Notes: generated by a model from the letters alone, not told the origin. A stretch of 64,000 bases of DNA from Lachnospiraceae bacterium (GCA_017395635.1 JAFQOE010000037.1:1-64000), one strand, 5' to 3'. Positions 29,058 through 38,162 are shown, counted from the first letter of the stretch. Numbers and translations are program-made.

Positions 29058-30935
29058 TTACTGTACTGAATATGGTGTATATTTTTTTTCGAAATCGTCT
29101 GTTAATGCATCATCCCAAAATCCAACCCATTCATTTTTGTCAAGTTGATATATATATGTTGCGTTATATTTTTCTAAATCTTTTACTCGATTAGACAATA
29201 AAACTGCATCCTTATTATTCTGTATTTTGTCAAAAGCATAAATGATATCTTCTTGATCATACGAAGAAACTAAAACTGCTTTTTTGTACAATCCACTTCC
29301 ACTACAGTACAAGTCTTTTTCGTTTAATGATTCTTCATTCTTTAATAATTCATAAGTAGAATTTGACATCATGTACCTACGTGACGAAGATGGCTCGTTT
29401 TGTGTCTTCTCTACTCTCCATAACAGAGCAGTTGAGAAAATCATTGCAATAACACATAAAGAAAATAATTGTTTTTTTCTATATAACATCAACATTATTA
29501 ATGTATACACCACTAACAAAAATAGTGCAATAGCAAACACGTTTTTAGAAAATTTTACCTGTGATGAATATCTTGCAAATGCCATAAAGAAATAATAGGA
29601 AGTAATTTCTCTCATAGTAGTTCCATTCAGAATAGGATATGCAAAAAATACATATACTCCCCCTACGATGGCAGTAAGAACTCCCGACCATAAGACCATC
29701 CACTTATACTTGAATTTGGAATAGTTCTTTAAAATAATAAGTCCCAACATAATAAACGGTCCAATAAAAGGCATAAAATATCTGGTATATGCAATAAAGC
29801 GGATTTTCCCGTTTGATGCACCGGTTAAAGCAATGGCGGCTACCATGCTCCATAGTGCAATAGAAGAAAATATCATTATAATAAATAACAACTTGTTTTC
29901 TTTTCCTTTTCTATAGTTTCCCCAATTTTTAACAAAGTAATAAATTACTGCAACTGTAACAATCGTAAGCAAACCACCAGTTTCAATAGTCAATGCACCT
30001 GCATGAGAAAAAAATCTTAAAATTATGTCCCAAATGCCTTCTAGCGTAGTAAGTGATTTGTATCGCCATGTTCCCGTCATTACATGTTCAACTGAATTGC
30101 CCATTACTATATCTGATCCTTTTAAGTATAAATTTCGTTGAACATAATCTAATAATATTTTTTCTAAAGAAAAACAAACTGTAAATGCGAATGCAAAAGA
30201 TATAGGTTGTATCAACCATTTTCTATAAACAAGAAGGTAGAAAAATACTAGCACAACTAATGCTCCATATATAATAATACATCTACTATGAATGATGTAT
30301 CCATATGCGGCTAGGCCACCTAAAAGTGTAGATAAAACGATTCTTCGCTTTCCTGTGGTTTCTGTCAATTCAAGCAATAGCCAAAGAATCATCCATACAA
30401 CAAGCGCCAAGGGCATTTCGTTATATATAAATCCCTTAAAAAAGAGTATAATTGCATTACATGTACTTACAAAAGCAATTCCTATACTTAAAGATTTTGG
30501 ACATTTAAATTTTGAACTTAAGACATGATAGGCAATTACAACAGTAATAGCATGTATAATAACGTTGCAAAATAACATTGCACGATATATAGTTATAGGA
30601 TCGCTAAATAATTTATAGATTGGAGTTAATAACATTGTATAACCGAAATTGTAGAATTTTTTTAAATGCATATAAGAACTCCAATTATAACCGGCAAAAA
30701 AGGATGCGCCTGACATAGAGTAAACTTCATCAGCAGCAATTGGTAATTTTCTTAAAAAAACCATCCACCCCTCAGATAACACAACAAATATAAATAAAGA
30801 CAGCCGAATTTTCCAATCCTGGAAAGAATTCAATTTATCAGTTATTGTTTTCCATATTGTTCGATTTTTTTCAAATATTCCCCATATAATGCCAAACAAA
30901 ACCATCATAATAAATAATAACTTTAGTAATTCCAT
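29058..30935 (-). CDS. Polytopic membrane protein, GT39/PMT-like (GT-C)
   Basis: This 625-residue protein has about 12 TM helices and a soluble C-terminal domain of about 110 residues. After the first helices the loop contains PIAADEVYSMSGASFF near residue 68, where an acidic pair in the first extracytoplasmic loop matches GT-C transferases such as PMT/ArnT. It probably uses a polyprenyl-phosphate sugar to decorate a glycan or protein outside the cell. It is transcribed against the rml genes and away from the next GT2 cluster. Its ribosome site is AGAGAGG. The substrate is unknown. Confidence 0.65.
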   Translation of the reverse strand: MELLKLLFIMMVLFGIIWGIFEKNRTIWKTITDKLNSFQDWKIRLSLFIFVVLSEGWMVFLRKLPIAADEVYSMSGASFFAGYNWSSYMHLKKFYNFGYTMLLTPIYKLFSDPITIYRAMLFCNVIIHAITVVIAYHVLSSKFKCPKSLSIGIAFVSTCNAIILFFKGFIYNEMPLALVVWMILWLLLELTETTGKRRIVLSTLLGGLAAYGYIIHSRCIIIYGALVVLVFFYLLVYRKWLIQPISFAFAFTVCFSLEKILLDYVQRNLYLKGSDIVMGNSVEHVMTGTWRYKSLTTLEGIWDIILRFFSHAGALTIETGGLLTIVTVAVIYYFVKNWGNYRKGKENKLLFIIMIFSSIALWSMVAAIALTGASNGKIRFIAYTRYFMPFIGPFIMLGLIILKNYSKFKYKWMVLWSGVLTAIVGGVYVFFAYPILNGTTMREITSYYFFMAFARYSSQVKFSKNVFAIALFLLVVYTLIMLMLYRKKQLFSLCVIAMIFSTALLWRVEKTQNEPSSSRRYMMSNSTYELLKNEESLNEKDLYCSGSGLYKKAVLVSSYDQEDIIYAFDKIQNNKDAVLLSNRVKDLEKYNATYIYQLDKNEWVGFWDDALTDDFEKKYTPYSVQ

Positions 30936-30990
30936 TGCTTTTTCCTCTCTAAGTAACTATATAGTTAAATAAATATATTTTTTAGAGACA

Positions 30991-31019
30991 ATTATACTAT
31001 ATTGAAATTTTTTTGGAAA
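30991..31019 (-). promoter_or_regulatory. Candidate promoter of the minus-strand GT-C gene
   Basis: On the minus strand TTTCCA (31019-31014) and TATAAT (30996-30991) are 17 bp apart, about 55 bp before the start codon. The -10 is good and the -35 matches consensus at 4 of 6 bases. Confidence 0.5.
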
Positions 31020-31153
31020 TGTTTTTTTGTAATTTTAATAATTCTTTCTAAGTTTCTTCTTAAAACATATTCTAGGATAGAGACATTCTAAGTCTATTCT
31101 TGGTAGTTAAGATTCTGGAAGATATTAACCGACCATTAATAATTCGGGATAAG

Positions 31154-31254
31154 TATAGTATCCTTTGATTGACATTAATTAAAAATGGGATATAATAACC
31201 ATTAGATTTCAATTAAGGGATACTATTTTTGAATGAAAATAAGAGATACTATAT
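31154..31254 (+). promoter_or_regulatory. Strong sigma-A promoter flanked by three RGATACTATA boxes
   Basis: TTGACA (31169-31174) and TATAAT (31191-31196) are 16 bp apart, a near-consensus promoter for the GT2 operon starting at 31278. Three copies of a 10-bp box surround it: 31154-31163 (inverted, just before the -35), 31218-31227 and 31244-31253 (both direct, in the leader). The first can pair with either later copy. They look like operator sites for one regulator, or alternative RNA pairings. Confidence 0.7.
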
Positions 31255-31277
31255 GAATAGGATAAAGGAGACTAAGA

Positions 31278-32252
31278 ATGAAGTTAATTATTCAGATACC
31301 ATGTCTTAACGAAGCAGAAACTTTAGAAATTGCATTGAATGATTTACCACGTCAGATAGATGGAATAGATGAGATTGAATATTTAATTATCAATGATGGC
31401 AGTACAGATGATACAGTAGAAGTTGCACGTAACTGGGGTGTTCATCATGTTGTAACATTTAAGAAGAATAAGGGTCTTGCAAGAGGATTCATGGCAGGTT
31501 TGGATGCGTGTCTTCGTGCTGGTGCAGATATTATTGTGAATACAGATGCAGACAACCAGTATAATGGTAATGATATTGAGAAATTGGTTCGACCTATTAT
31601 AGAAGGAAAAGCGGATATTGTGATTGGTGAACGTCCGATTGATGACACCGAGCATTTTTCACCACTTAAGAAAAAGTTGCAACATCTTGGTAGTTGGACT
31701 GTTCGTGTTGCGTCTAAGTCAGATATTCCGGATGCTCCAAGTGGTTTTCGTGCATATAGCAGAGAAGCAGCTATGCGTTTGAATGTGGTGAATGAATACA
31801 CTTATACATTAGAGACGATTGTACAGGCAGGGCATGAAAAGATGGCTATGACTTCAGTGCCGATTCGTACGAATGCAGAACTTCGTGCATCCAGATTGTT
31901 TAGCAGTATGTTTGGATATGTAAAGAAGTCTATGGTAACAATTGTACGTTCTTTTATTATGTATAAGCCATTGCGTTTCTTTGGAGGTATCGGTGCTGTT
32001 ATTTTCCTATTAGGTTTGATTCTAGGCATTCGTTATCTGATTTTCATGTTTACAGGCGATTCGAGTGGACACGTTCAGTCCTTGATTTTGGCATCTACTT
32101 TATTAATGATGGGGACCATGACTGGCATTATTGGTTTTCAGGCAGATATTATTGCTGCTAATCGCAAGATTTTGGAAGATGTTCAGTATCATGTGAGAAA
32201 GATAGATTATGATTTGGCAGTGAAAGAGGATAAGAAGAAAGAAGAGAAATAA
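31278..32252 (+). CDS. GtrB-like family-2 glycosyltransferase with C-terminal membrane helices
   Basis: This 324-residue protein has a DPM1-type GT2 domain (IIQIPCLNEAETL at residue 4, INDGSTDDT near 39, NTDADNQY near 88) followed by two TM helices (about 238-260 and 270-292). This is the GtrB/ArnC layout: it makes a polyprenyl-phosphate sugar on the inner face of the membrane. The GtrA-like protein at 28483 and the GT-C protein at 29058 would complete a three-part decorating system. It has an AAAGGAG site and is first in an operon driven by the near-consensus promoter at 31169. The next gene starts 3 bp after its stop. Confidence 0.9.
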   Translation: MKLIIQIPCLNEAETLEIALNDLPRQIDGIDEIEYLIINDGSTDDTVEVARNWGVHHVVTFKKNKGLARGFMAGLDACLRAGADIIVNTDADNQYNGNDIEKLVRPIIEGKADIVIGERPIDDTEHFSPLKKKLQHLGSWTVRVASKSDIPDAPSGFRAYSREAAMRLNVVNEYTYTLETIVQAGHEKMAMTSVPIRTNAELRASRLFSSMFGYVKKSMVTIVRSFIMYKPLRFFGGIGAVIFLLGLILGIRYLIFMFTGDSSGHVQSLILASTLLMMGTMTGIIGFQADIIAANRKILEDVQYHVRKIDYDLAVKEDKKKEEK

Positions 32253-32255
32253 GAT

Positions 32256-33218
32256 ATGAGTAAATGTCAGATTTCAGTAGTTGTACCACATTACAACTCG
32301 CCGGACTTGTTAATTAAATTATTGGAAAGTATACCGGATACGGACAATATAGAGGTTATTGCTGTAGATGACAATAGCACAGTTGATTTGACTTCTATTC
32401 ATGATTATGTGGAACAACGTAGTAATGTTCAGTTTTATGTTAATAATTCCGGTGTGAAGAATGCTGGTGCTAGTCGTAATGTTGCATTGAAACATGTGAC
32501 TGGTGTATGGACGTTATTTGCAGATTCAGATGATTTTTTTGTGGATGGCTGGATGGAAGCTCTTACGCCTTTTTTGGATTCGGATTATGATATGGTATAT
32601 TTTCCGCCAACCAGTATGGATTTGAAGACGGGGGAAGTTTCATCACGTCATGTAATGTATATGGAGATGATTCTGAAAGCTTATGAGAATCCAACTCTTA
32701 AGAACATTACAGAGATGAAGTTTGCATTCTGTTCACCTTGGTCAAAGTTGATTCGTACAGCGATTATGAAAGATAACAATATTACTTTTGACGAGGTTGC
32801 AGTATCGAATGATATTATGTGTTTGACTAAGTGTGCATACTATAGCAAGAATGTTGGTTTGTCTGATAAGACCATTTACTGTGTGACTCGTGGTGGCAAT
32901 TCATTGACTACCAATAAGGATGAAAAACGTTTTGATACAAGAGTAGAGGTGTTTGTGAATCGTTACATCTATGCACGTGAACATCTTTCAAAGAAAGAAT
33001 TTCGCTATACCCATCTTGACAGACAAGCATTAGGGAAACTTGTGGATGTGTTTATTGAGAAATGGGGACCAAAGAAGTTTTTCTGGATTTCTAAGTTATA
33101 TATTAAGAATCGTATTTATATATTCGACTGGGGATTGTTGAATCCGGTTACTTTGTTCCATAAGGCAAAAGTTGAGTTGCAATGGTGGATGGATATCAAA
33201 AAGCACCGCAAGGCATAG
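32256..33218 (+). CDS. Family-2 glycosyltransferase
   Basis: This 320-residue GT2 enzyme has ISVVVPHYNSPDLL near residue 5, AVDDNSTVD near 36 and FADSDDFF near 87. The middle contains CSPWSKLIRTAIM, common in CpsI/EpsJ-like transferases, and the C-terminus is basic and amphipathic. The start is 3 bp after the previous stop, with the ribosome site inside that gene, so translation is coupled. The next gene is 113 bp away with no clear hairpin between. Substrate unknown. Confidence 0.9.
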   Translation: MSKCQISVVVPHYNSPDLLIKLLESIPDTDNIEVIAVDDNSTVDLTSIHDYVEQRSNVQFYVNNSGVKNAGASRNVALKHVTGVWTLFADSDDFFVDGWMEALTPFLDSDYDMVYFPPTSMDLKTGEVSSRHVMYMEMILKAYENPTLKNITEMKFAFCSPWSKLIRTAIMKDNNITFDEVAVSNDIMCLTKCAYYSKNVGLSDKTIYCVTRGGNSLTTNKDEKRFDTRVEVFVNRYIYAREHLSKKEFRYTHLDRQALGKLVDVFIEKWGPKKFFWISKLYIKNRIYIFDWGLLNPVTLFHKAKVELQWWMDIKKHRKA

Positions 33219-33331
33219 CGTATCTTGCGATTAATAGTGGATGCTGAATCGTTATGTTTTTTGTAATGTATATGGATCATTTTTTTCATTATGCTCTTGC
33301 TTATATAAAGAGTTGAATTATGAGGTGTGAA

Positions 33332-34078
33332 ATGAAAGACGTGCTTGTGTCGGTGGTAATGCCGGCATACAACTGTGAAAAGTATATCGGTCAGGCGATT
33401 CGTTCGGTTTTAGAACAGACAGTTTCGCTAGAACTGATTATAGTAGAAGATAAGTCGGGAGATGGAACCGAGGCGGTTATTTGTGAATTTTTGGATGACG
33501 AACGTGTGATATATATTTCGAATGATGTAAATTCCGGTGTCGCAGCAAGCAGAAACAAGGGTATAGATCTTGCCAGAGGCAAGTATATTGCCTTTTTGGA
33601 TTCGGATGATTATTGGACCTCAGACAAATTAGAACGACAGGTTACATTTATGGAGAAGGGTAATAAAGTATTGTCTTCCACGGGTAGAGAGCTTATTGAT
33701 GAGAATGGAGTATCCACAGGCAGGGTGATTGGCATTCCGGATGTCATTTGTTATAAGGATTTATTAAAGGGTAATGTGTTAAATACGTCCGGTGTTATGG
33801 TGCTTGCTTCGGTTGCAAAGAAGTATAAGATGGTGCAGGATCATCTGCATGAGGATTATATTATGTGGTTGTCCATTTTGAAAGAGTATAAGGTTGCATA
33901 TGGCATCAATGAGCCAATGTTAAAATATCGTGTGATGAAGGGAACAAAGTCTGGTAATAAGTTAAAATCTGCAAAGATGACCTTTGGCGTATATCGTTAT
34001 ATAGGATTAAATTTGCCGGTGGCAATATATTATTTTTGTCATTATGCCATTAATGGAGTGAGAAAGTACAAAGGGTAG
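33332..34078 (+). CDS. Family-2 glycosyltransferase
   Basis: This is a GT2 enzyme of about 248 residues with VSVVMPAYNCEKYIGQAI near residue 5, VEDKSGDGT near 38 and LDSDDYW near 88. It resembles TuaG-type teichuronic acid transferases of Bacillus, which are of similar length. An in-frame ATG at 33320 has no ribosome site; the ATG at 33332 follows GAGGTG (33322-33327) and is preferred. The C-terminus has a weak hydrophobic segment. It sits in the second glycan cluster ahead of three unassigned proteins and a flippase. Confidence 0.9.
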   Translation: MKDVLVSVVMPAYNCEKYIGQAIRSVLEQTVSLELIIVEDKSGDGTEAVICEFLDDERVIYISNDVNSGVAASRNKGIDLARGKYIAFLDSDDYWTSDKLERQVTFMEKGNKVLSSTGRELIDENGVSTGRVIGIPDVICYKDLLKGNVLNTSGVMVLASVAKKYKMVQDHLHEDYIMWLSILKEYKVAYGINEPMLKYRVMKGTKSGNKLKSAKMTFGVYRYIGLNLPVAIYYFCHYAINGVRKYKG

Positions 34079-34125
34079 TCCGTTAGGTGGCGTAAAGAAA
34101 GTTATGGTATGTTCATAGGAGATAG

Positions 34126-34152
34126 TTGTAACTAAGATAAGAACAATATAAT
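34126..34152 (+). promoter_or_regulatory. Weak candidate promoter before the NTase-like gene
   Basis: TTGTAA (34126-34131) and a perfect TATAAT (34147-34152) are separated by only 15 bp, which is shorter than optimal. It would start transcription about 15 bp before the gene at 34173. Confidence 0.35.
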
Positions 34153-34172
34153 GATAGGAAAAGAGGATTCGT

Positions 34173-34829
34173 ATGTTTGAAAAATTATCGGATGTTTTTA
34201 CAGCAATTGAAGATGAAGAATATGTAATTTTAAGAAATTATGAAGAATTTGATAATCTAGGTTTCTTAACTTGTCACCCGGATATTGATATATTATGTAG
34301 AAATCGAGAAGTCTTAGTAGAAAAACTGTCTTTGGAATCACGTAGGAAGAAGGAAGATGGTATCCATTATAAGCTTTCGGTTGCAGGTGCAAAGGTGGCA
34401 GTTGATTTGCGTTGTGTAGGTGACGGTTATTTGGATACTACATGGGAAGACAACATATTGAATAATCGTGTGAAAAGACAGAATTATTATGTGATGGATG
34501 AAGAGAATTATTTTTATTCCTTGCTCTATCATGTAATTATACAAAAGGATACGGTAGCGGAGGATTATGTAAAACGCCTGCAGTCTATGAGTGAAGAGGC
34601 TTCTATTTCTTATTCTTTTGAGAATAAGGAGGATGTGTTAAACAGTTATATGGCTGATAAGGGTTATATTTACTGCTATCCGGAATTTTTGGGGACAATC
34701 TTTCATATGGAACGAGTAGACCAGAGGCTGGTAGAAAAAAATGTTGTTAAAGAGTGGAAAAGAAAAGTGTATGCATTATATCGCAGTATGGGAAAACGTG
34801 TGAAAACAGGAGTTGTGAAGAATGGGTGA
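34173..34829 (+). CDS. Unassigned protein, possible nucleotidyltransferase fold
   Basis: This 218-residue soluble protein has no recognised family. Residues 20-34 read VILRNYEEFDNLGFL and are followed by CHPDIDILCRN near 36-46. A DxD pattern after a beta strand is what pol-beta-type nucleotidyltransferases show, and AVDLRCVGDGYLD near 75 could supply the third acidic residue. That resemblance is weak. Its last 8 bp overlap the next gene, so both are translated together, and a ParB-like gene and a flippase follow. The trio may act in one step of glycan or lipid-carrier modification; that is inference from position. Confidence 0.5.
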   Translation: MFEKLSDVFTAIEDEEYVILRNYEEFDNLGFLTCHPDIDILCRNREVLVEKLSLESRRKKEDGIHYKLSVAGAKVAVDLRCVGDGYLDTTWEDNILNNRVKRQNYYVMDEENYFYSLLYHVIIQKDTVAEDYVKRLQSMSEEASISYSFENKEDVLNSYMADKGYIYCYPEFLGTIFHMERVDQRLVEKNVVKEWKRKVYALYRSMGKRVKTGVVKNG

Positions 34830-35679
34830 GAAAATAAGAGATGTCCGTCCGATTAACTTAATCGGAGCGGATTTGATGGTAGAACTGAATGAAGGATATA
34901 CAAAAAATCAGGGAAGAGTCATTCATGTTCAGAATAACAAATTTCGTTATCTCTTGACTGAAGGTGATTTCTATAAGGTCGCATCAGATATTATGAGAGC
35001 TTCCGTGGAATTAAATTATATTAAGACACATCTTCCAACTTCCTATGCAGATATGATACCAAAGGAAAGCAAGGAACCATCCAAGGTGACAGAATTTGTA
35101 TTCTTAGAGGACATCAAGAAGGAAGAGGTGGAATATCGCATTTTAGAGGTGAGAAATCATATAATTACTGTTTTGATTAAACCGGATTGTTATAAGCAGT
35201 TTAAAAAGCTTGCGAAAAAATGTAACATGAAGCGATTAGAGCATCCGTTTGGGAAGCGTCATGGATATAAATTCCTATATCAAATGAAAGAGTTTGTAAT
35301 CTATGAAAAGGATGGCTGGTATTACGAAGTGATGTGCCAGTTACCATGTAAGAGTCTGACCCCGAAGATGTGGATGCCACTTGATTTGTGTGTACAGACA
35401 GCTTTATGGGAAACAAAAAGGGAACAGGATGGTTACCACTATGTTGCCGATGAAGAAATGTGGATATACCGTATGACCCGGTCAATGTTTACTAGCATTG
35501 AAATCACAAAAAAGGATAAGGAATTTTTAGAGAAGTATAAGTCTGTATTGACCAATGATACTTTAAGACACAAGCTTTCCTTGATTGTATTTGGTTTTGC
35601 AGACCGCTTGATTGAGCTTTGTAAGCAAGGTGAATATGACAAAGTGATTACAGAATACTACACATATAAGGAATATTAA
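34822..35679 (+). CDS. Unassigned soluble protein of the glycan cluster
   Basis: I do not recognise this 285-residue protein. It is rich in Lys, Glu and aromatic residues, with no signal peptide or TM helix. It begins 8 bp inside the preceding gene, so expression is coupled to it. The pattern of alternating strands and helices in the middle (about 95-190) would fit an NTase or kinase fold, but no catalytic motif is certain. It is followed after 11 bp by the ParB-like gene. Confidence 0.45.
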   Translation: MGEKIRDVRPINLIGADLMVELNEGYTKNQGRVIHVQNNKFRYLLTEGDFYKVASDIMRASVELNYIKTHLPTSYADMIPKESKEPSKVTEFVFLEDIKKEEVEYRILEVRNHIITVLIKPDCYKQFKKLAKKCNMKRLEHPFGKRHGYKFLYQMKEFVIYEKDGWYYEVMCQLPCKSLTPKMWMPLDLCVQTALWETKREQDGYHYVADEEMWIYRMTRSMFTSIEITKKDKEFLEKYKSVLTNDTLRHKLSLIVFGFADRLIELCKQGEYDKVITEYYTYKEY

Positions 35680-35690
35680 GGAGGAAGAGG

Positions 35691-36503
35691 ATGAGTAATC
35701 CGGCAGTTACAAAATTAGTACGGGATGATATTGGTAATTTGCGCTTTTGGATGGATGACAACATTGGAGAGTCTATACATATCCATCTGGCGGATTTTCG
35801 ATTGGATTTGACTGTAGAGGAAATAGAGCAGCTTGCAGGTGAATTGGCGGATTCCATGAATCTGCTATTAGATATCGAAGGGTTTGATTGCAAGAAGATG
35901 GATCCTGTGTTCTTATCCCTTCTTTTGGCAAAGCGCTTGAAGTATCTAAAATCTGTGAAATTGGATACGGTACGATTGTCTGAGTTAATTGTGAATTATA
36001 GAAATAAATTTGGTTTTTTGAAATATAATAAGCTGACGGAGTCACGTGCAGTAAAAGCACTTCGTGGAGATTCGTCAGAGAATGATGGAGCGCGTAAATC
36101 ACATCATGTAGGCCAGACAAGTAAGCAACGTTTGGATACTATGAAGCAGAGTATAGAAGCTCATGGTTATCCGTATAATGGACAATATATTATTCTCTAT
36201 GAGGACCAGATGTTGATTCGGGATGGACAACATCGGGCATCTTGTCTATATGTAGAGAATGGAGACATGGAAATTCCGGTATTACGTCTCTATTTTTCAG
36301 ATTCAAAAGTGTCAGAGTATGAAAGAAATTATGTGAAACAGTTATTTGCGGGTATTGGTAAGCTTACGTTGAAACATACACTGAAGGAAATGAAAAAGCT
36401 TGTCAAGTGTGTTTACTTTGGTTTGATTGCATGGAAAGGTAAGGTGCATCTTGTTATGCACAAGAAAGAGCTTCAAAAAATGGAACAAATCTACTTTCAA
36501 TAG
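35691..36503 (+). CDS. ParB/Srx-like domain protein
   Basis: In this 270-residue protein, residues about 145-205 resemble the ParB/sulfiredoxin fold: RLDTMKQSIEAHGYPYNGQY followed by DQMLIRDGQHRASCLY, where DGQHR is the typical phosphate-binding box (ParB GERR/DGxHR type). The N-terminal 120 residues are unassigned and there is no helix-turn-helix DNA-binding domain, so a chromosome-partition role is unlikely. ParB-fold proteins can act as CTPases or small-molecule kinases, and similar genes occur in surface-polysaccharide loci. Strong AGGAGG site. The flippase follows after 11 bp. Confidence 0.6.
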   Translation: MSNPAVTKLVRDDIGNLRFWMDDNIGESIHIHLADFRLDLTVEEIEQLAGELADSMNLLLDIEGFDCKKMDPVFLSLLLAKRLKYLKSVKLDTVRLSELIVNYRNKFGFLKYNKLTESRAVKALRGDSSENDGARKSHHVGQTSKQRLDTMKQSIEAHGYPYNGQYIILYEDQMLIRDGQHRASCLYVENGDMEIPVLRLYFSDSKVSEYERNYVKQLFAGIGKLTLKHTLKEMKKLVKCVYFGLIAWKGKVHLVMHKKELQKMEQIYFQ

Positions 36504-36514
36504 GCGGAAGGATT

Positions 36515-37981
36515 ATGATTAAAAAGATATTAGATAAATATAATAATTTTTCAACGACGGTTAAGGCGTCGTTTTGGTTTTTGATTTGTGGATTTATACA
36601 GCGTGGTATTTCAGTAATTACAATTCCTGTTTTTTCCAGATTGTTGTCTACCGGTGAGTATGGTGACTTTAATGTGTATCAGACATGGTATAACATTGTT
36701 ATCATTTTTGCCTCACTAAACCTTGCATCGGGAGTATATATGCGGGGATTGGTAAAATATGAAGAAGATAAGGATCGGTTTACCGGTTCCTTGCAATGTC
36801 TTTATATACTAACAACCACTATTTGTTTTGGGATTTATTTGTTATTCCAACCACAATGGAATGCTTTCTTGGGGTTGGATTCTTCTTTTGTATATGTGAT
36901 GTTTGTCGATATTCTTATGGCAACTGCGTATCATTTTTGGTCAACGGAGCAAAGAGTGGATTACAAATATCGCAAGCTGGTGCTTGTGACAGTGCTGAAT
37001 GCGGTGTTAAGACCAGCATTAGGTGTTTTTGCAATATATTTGTTCCCTGAGCATCGATTAGAAGCCAGAGTGTTTTCCATGGTACTTGTGGATGTGCTTA
37101 CCTTTGGTGTATTCTTTTTTGGAATTTTCAGAAAAGGGGCACGAGTGTTTACTACCCAATACTGGAAGTATGCCCTTGCATTCAATTTGCCATTGGTTCC
37201 GCATTATCTCTCGCAGATTGTATTGAATCAATCCGACCGTGTTATGATTAAGTCATTACAGGGTTCAGATGCAGCAGGTATTTACAGTTTAGCATATTCG
37301 GTTGCTTCTTTGATGACAATTTTGAATACATCCGTTATTAATACATTTACTCCATGGATGTATAAGAAAATGAAGGTGAAAGAGTATAAGCAGATTGGTA
37401 CGAATTCTGTACCAATCCTAATTTTGATGGCATTTGCAAACTTTGTATTGGTTGCATTAGCACCGGAAATTGTTTCCATTATGGCTCCGGAATCCTATTA
37501 TGATGCAATCTGGGTGATTCCACCGGTGGCGGCTAGTACCTATTTTATATTTATGTACAGCTTGTTTTCCAGATTTGAGTTCTACTTTGAACGTACCAAG
37601 TTTATGATGGTTGCATCTGTATTAGGTGCATGTGCTAATATTGTGTTAAACTATATATTCATTCCTAAGTATGGATATTATGCTGCGGGTTATACAACGC
37701 TATTCTGCTATATTCTATATTGTGTAGGACATTATCTGCTTATGCGTCGTATTAATAAGAAACAGATGGATAATGTGAAGGTATTTGATATGAGATGGAT
37801 TCTTGGTATTACCTTTACATTTATTATCTTATGTGCTATTACTATGATATTTTATAAGCATATGATTATTCGTTTTGTGTTGTTTGGTATTATCGGTATC
37901 ATCTTTTTTTTGAAACGAAATAAGTTTATTAATCTGTTGAAAATGATAAAGGCAGAAAAGAAAAAGAAGAAAGAAGAATAA
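36515..37981 (+). CDS. Wzx-type polysaccharide flippase
   Basis: This 488-residue membrane protein has 12-14 TM helices of the MOP superfamily. It opens with ASFWFLICGFIQRGISVITI and has IPVFSRLLSTGEYGDFNVYQ near residue 33, the conserved N-terminal pattern of Wzx/RfbX. It should flip undecaprenyl-diphosphate-linked repeat units to the outer face. This gives the locus a second export route beside the ABC exporter at 14343-16999. No Wzy polymerase is evident nearby. The C-terminus is strongly basic (KKKKKE). It is the last gene of the second glycan cluster. Confidence 0.9.
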   Translation: MIKKILDKYNNFSTTVKASFWFLICGFIQRGISVITIPVFSRLLSTGEYGDFNVYQTWYNIVIIFASLNLASGVYMRGLVKYEEDKDRFTGSLQCLYILTTTICFGIYLLFQPQWNAFLGLDSSFVYVMFVDILMATAYHFWSTEQRVDYKYRKLVLVTVLNAVLRPALGVFAIYLFPEHRLEARVFSMVLVDVLTFGVFFFGIFRKGARVFTTQYWKYALAFNLPLVPHYLSQIVLNQSDRVMIKSLQGSDAAGIYSLAYSVASLMTILNTSVINTFTPWMYKKMKVKEYKQIGTNSVPILILMAFANFVLVALAPEIVSIMAPESYYDAIWVIPPVAASTYFIFMYSLFSRFEFYFERTKFMMVASVLGACANIVLNYIFIPKYGYYAAGYTTLFCYILYCVGHYLLMRRINKKQMDNVKVFDMRWILGITFTFIILCAITMIFYKHMIIRFVLFGIIGIIFFLKRNKFINLLKMIKAEKKKKKEE

Positions 37982-38026
37982 ATATGGTTGTCTCTTTGTT
38001 ATGGATGCTGGCTTGAAATTCGTTTC

Positions 38027-38055
38027 TTGTAAAATGTGATAAAGAGTGGTATAAT
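38027..38055 (+). promoter_or_regulatory. Promoter of glmS
   Basis: TTGTAA (38027-38032) and TATAAT (38050-38055) are 17 bp apart, with TG just upstream of the -10 (extended -10). The leader is about 100 nt and has a small CTTTGTA/TACAAAG hairpin; the glmS ribozyme core was not found. Confidence 0.7.
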
Positions 38056-38162
38056 TTTAGTGCTTTGTAATTTTCTACAAAGTGTATATGTAATGATAAA
38101 GAAGAATTGTTCATAGAATAATGATATAGTGCATTGCTATAGCATAATCAGGAGGTTAATAT

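Noticed and set aside
35691-36503. ParB-like gene as a chromosome or plasmid partition gene
   Set aside because: No helix-turn-helix domain, no ParA partner and no parS-like site; the context is entirely glycan synthesis.
38056-38162. Possible glmS ribozyme in the glmS leader
   Set aside because: The leader is only about 100 nt and lacks the conserved ribozyme core; only a small 7-bp hairpin is present.
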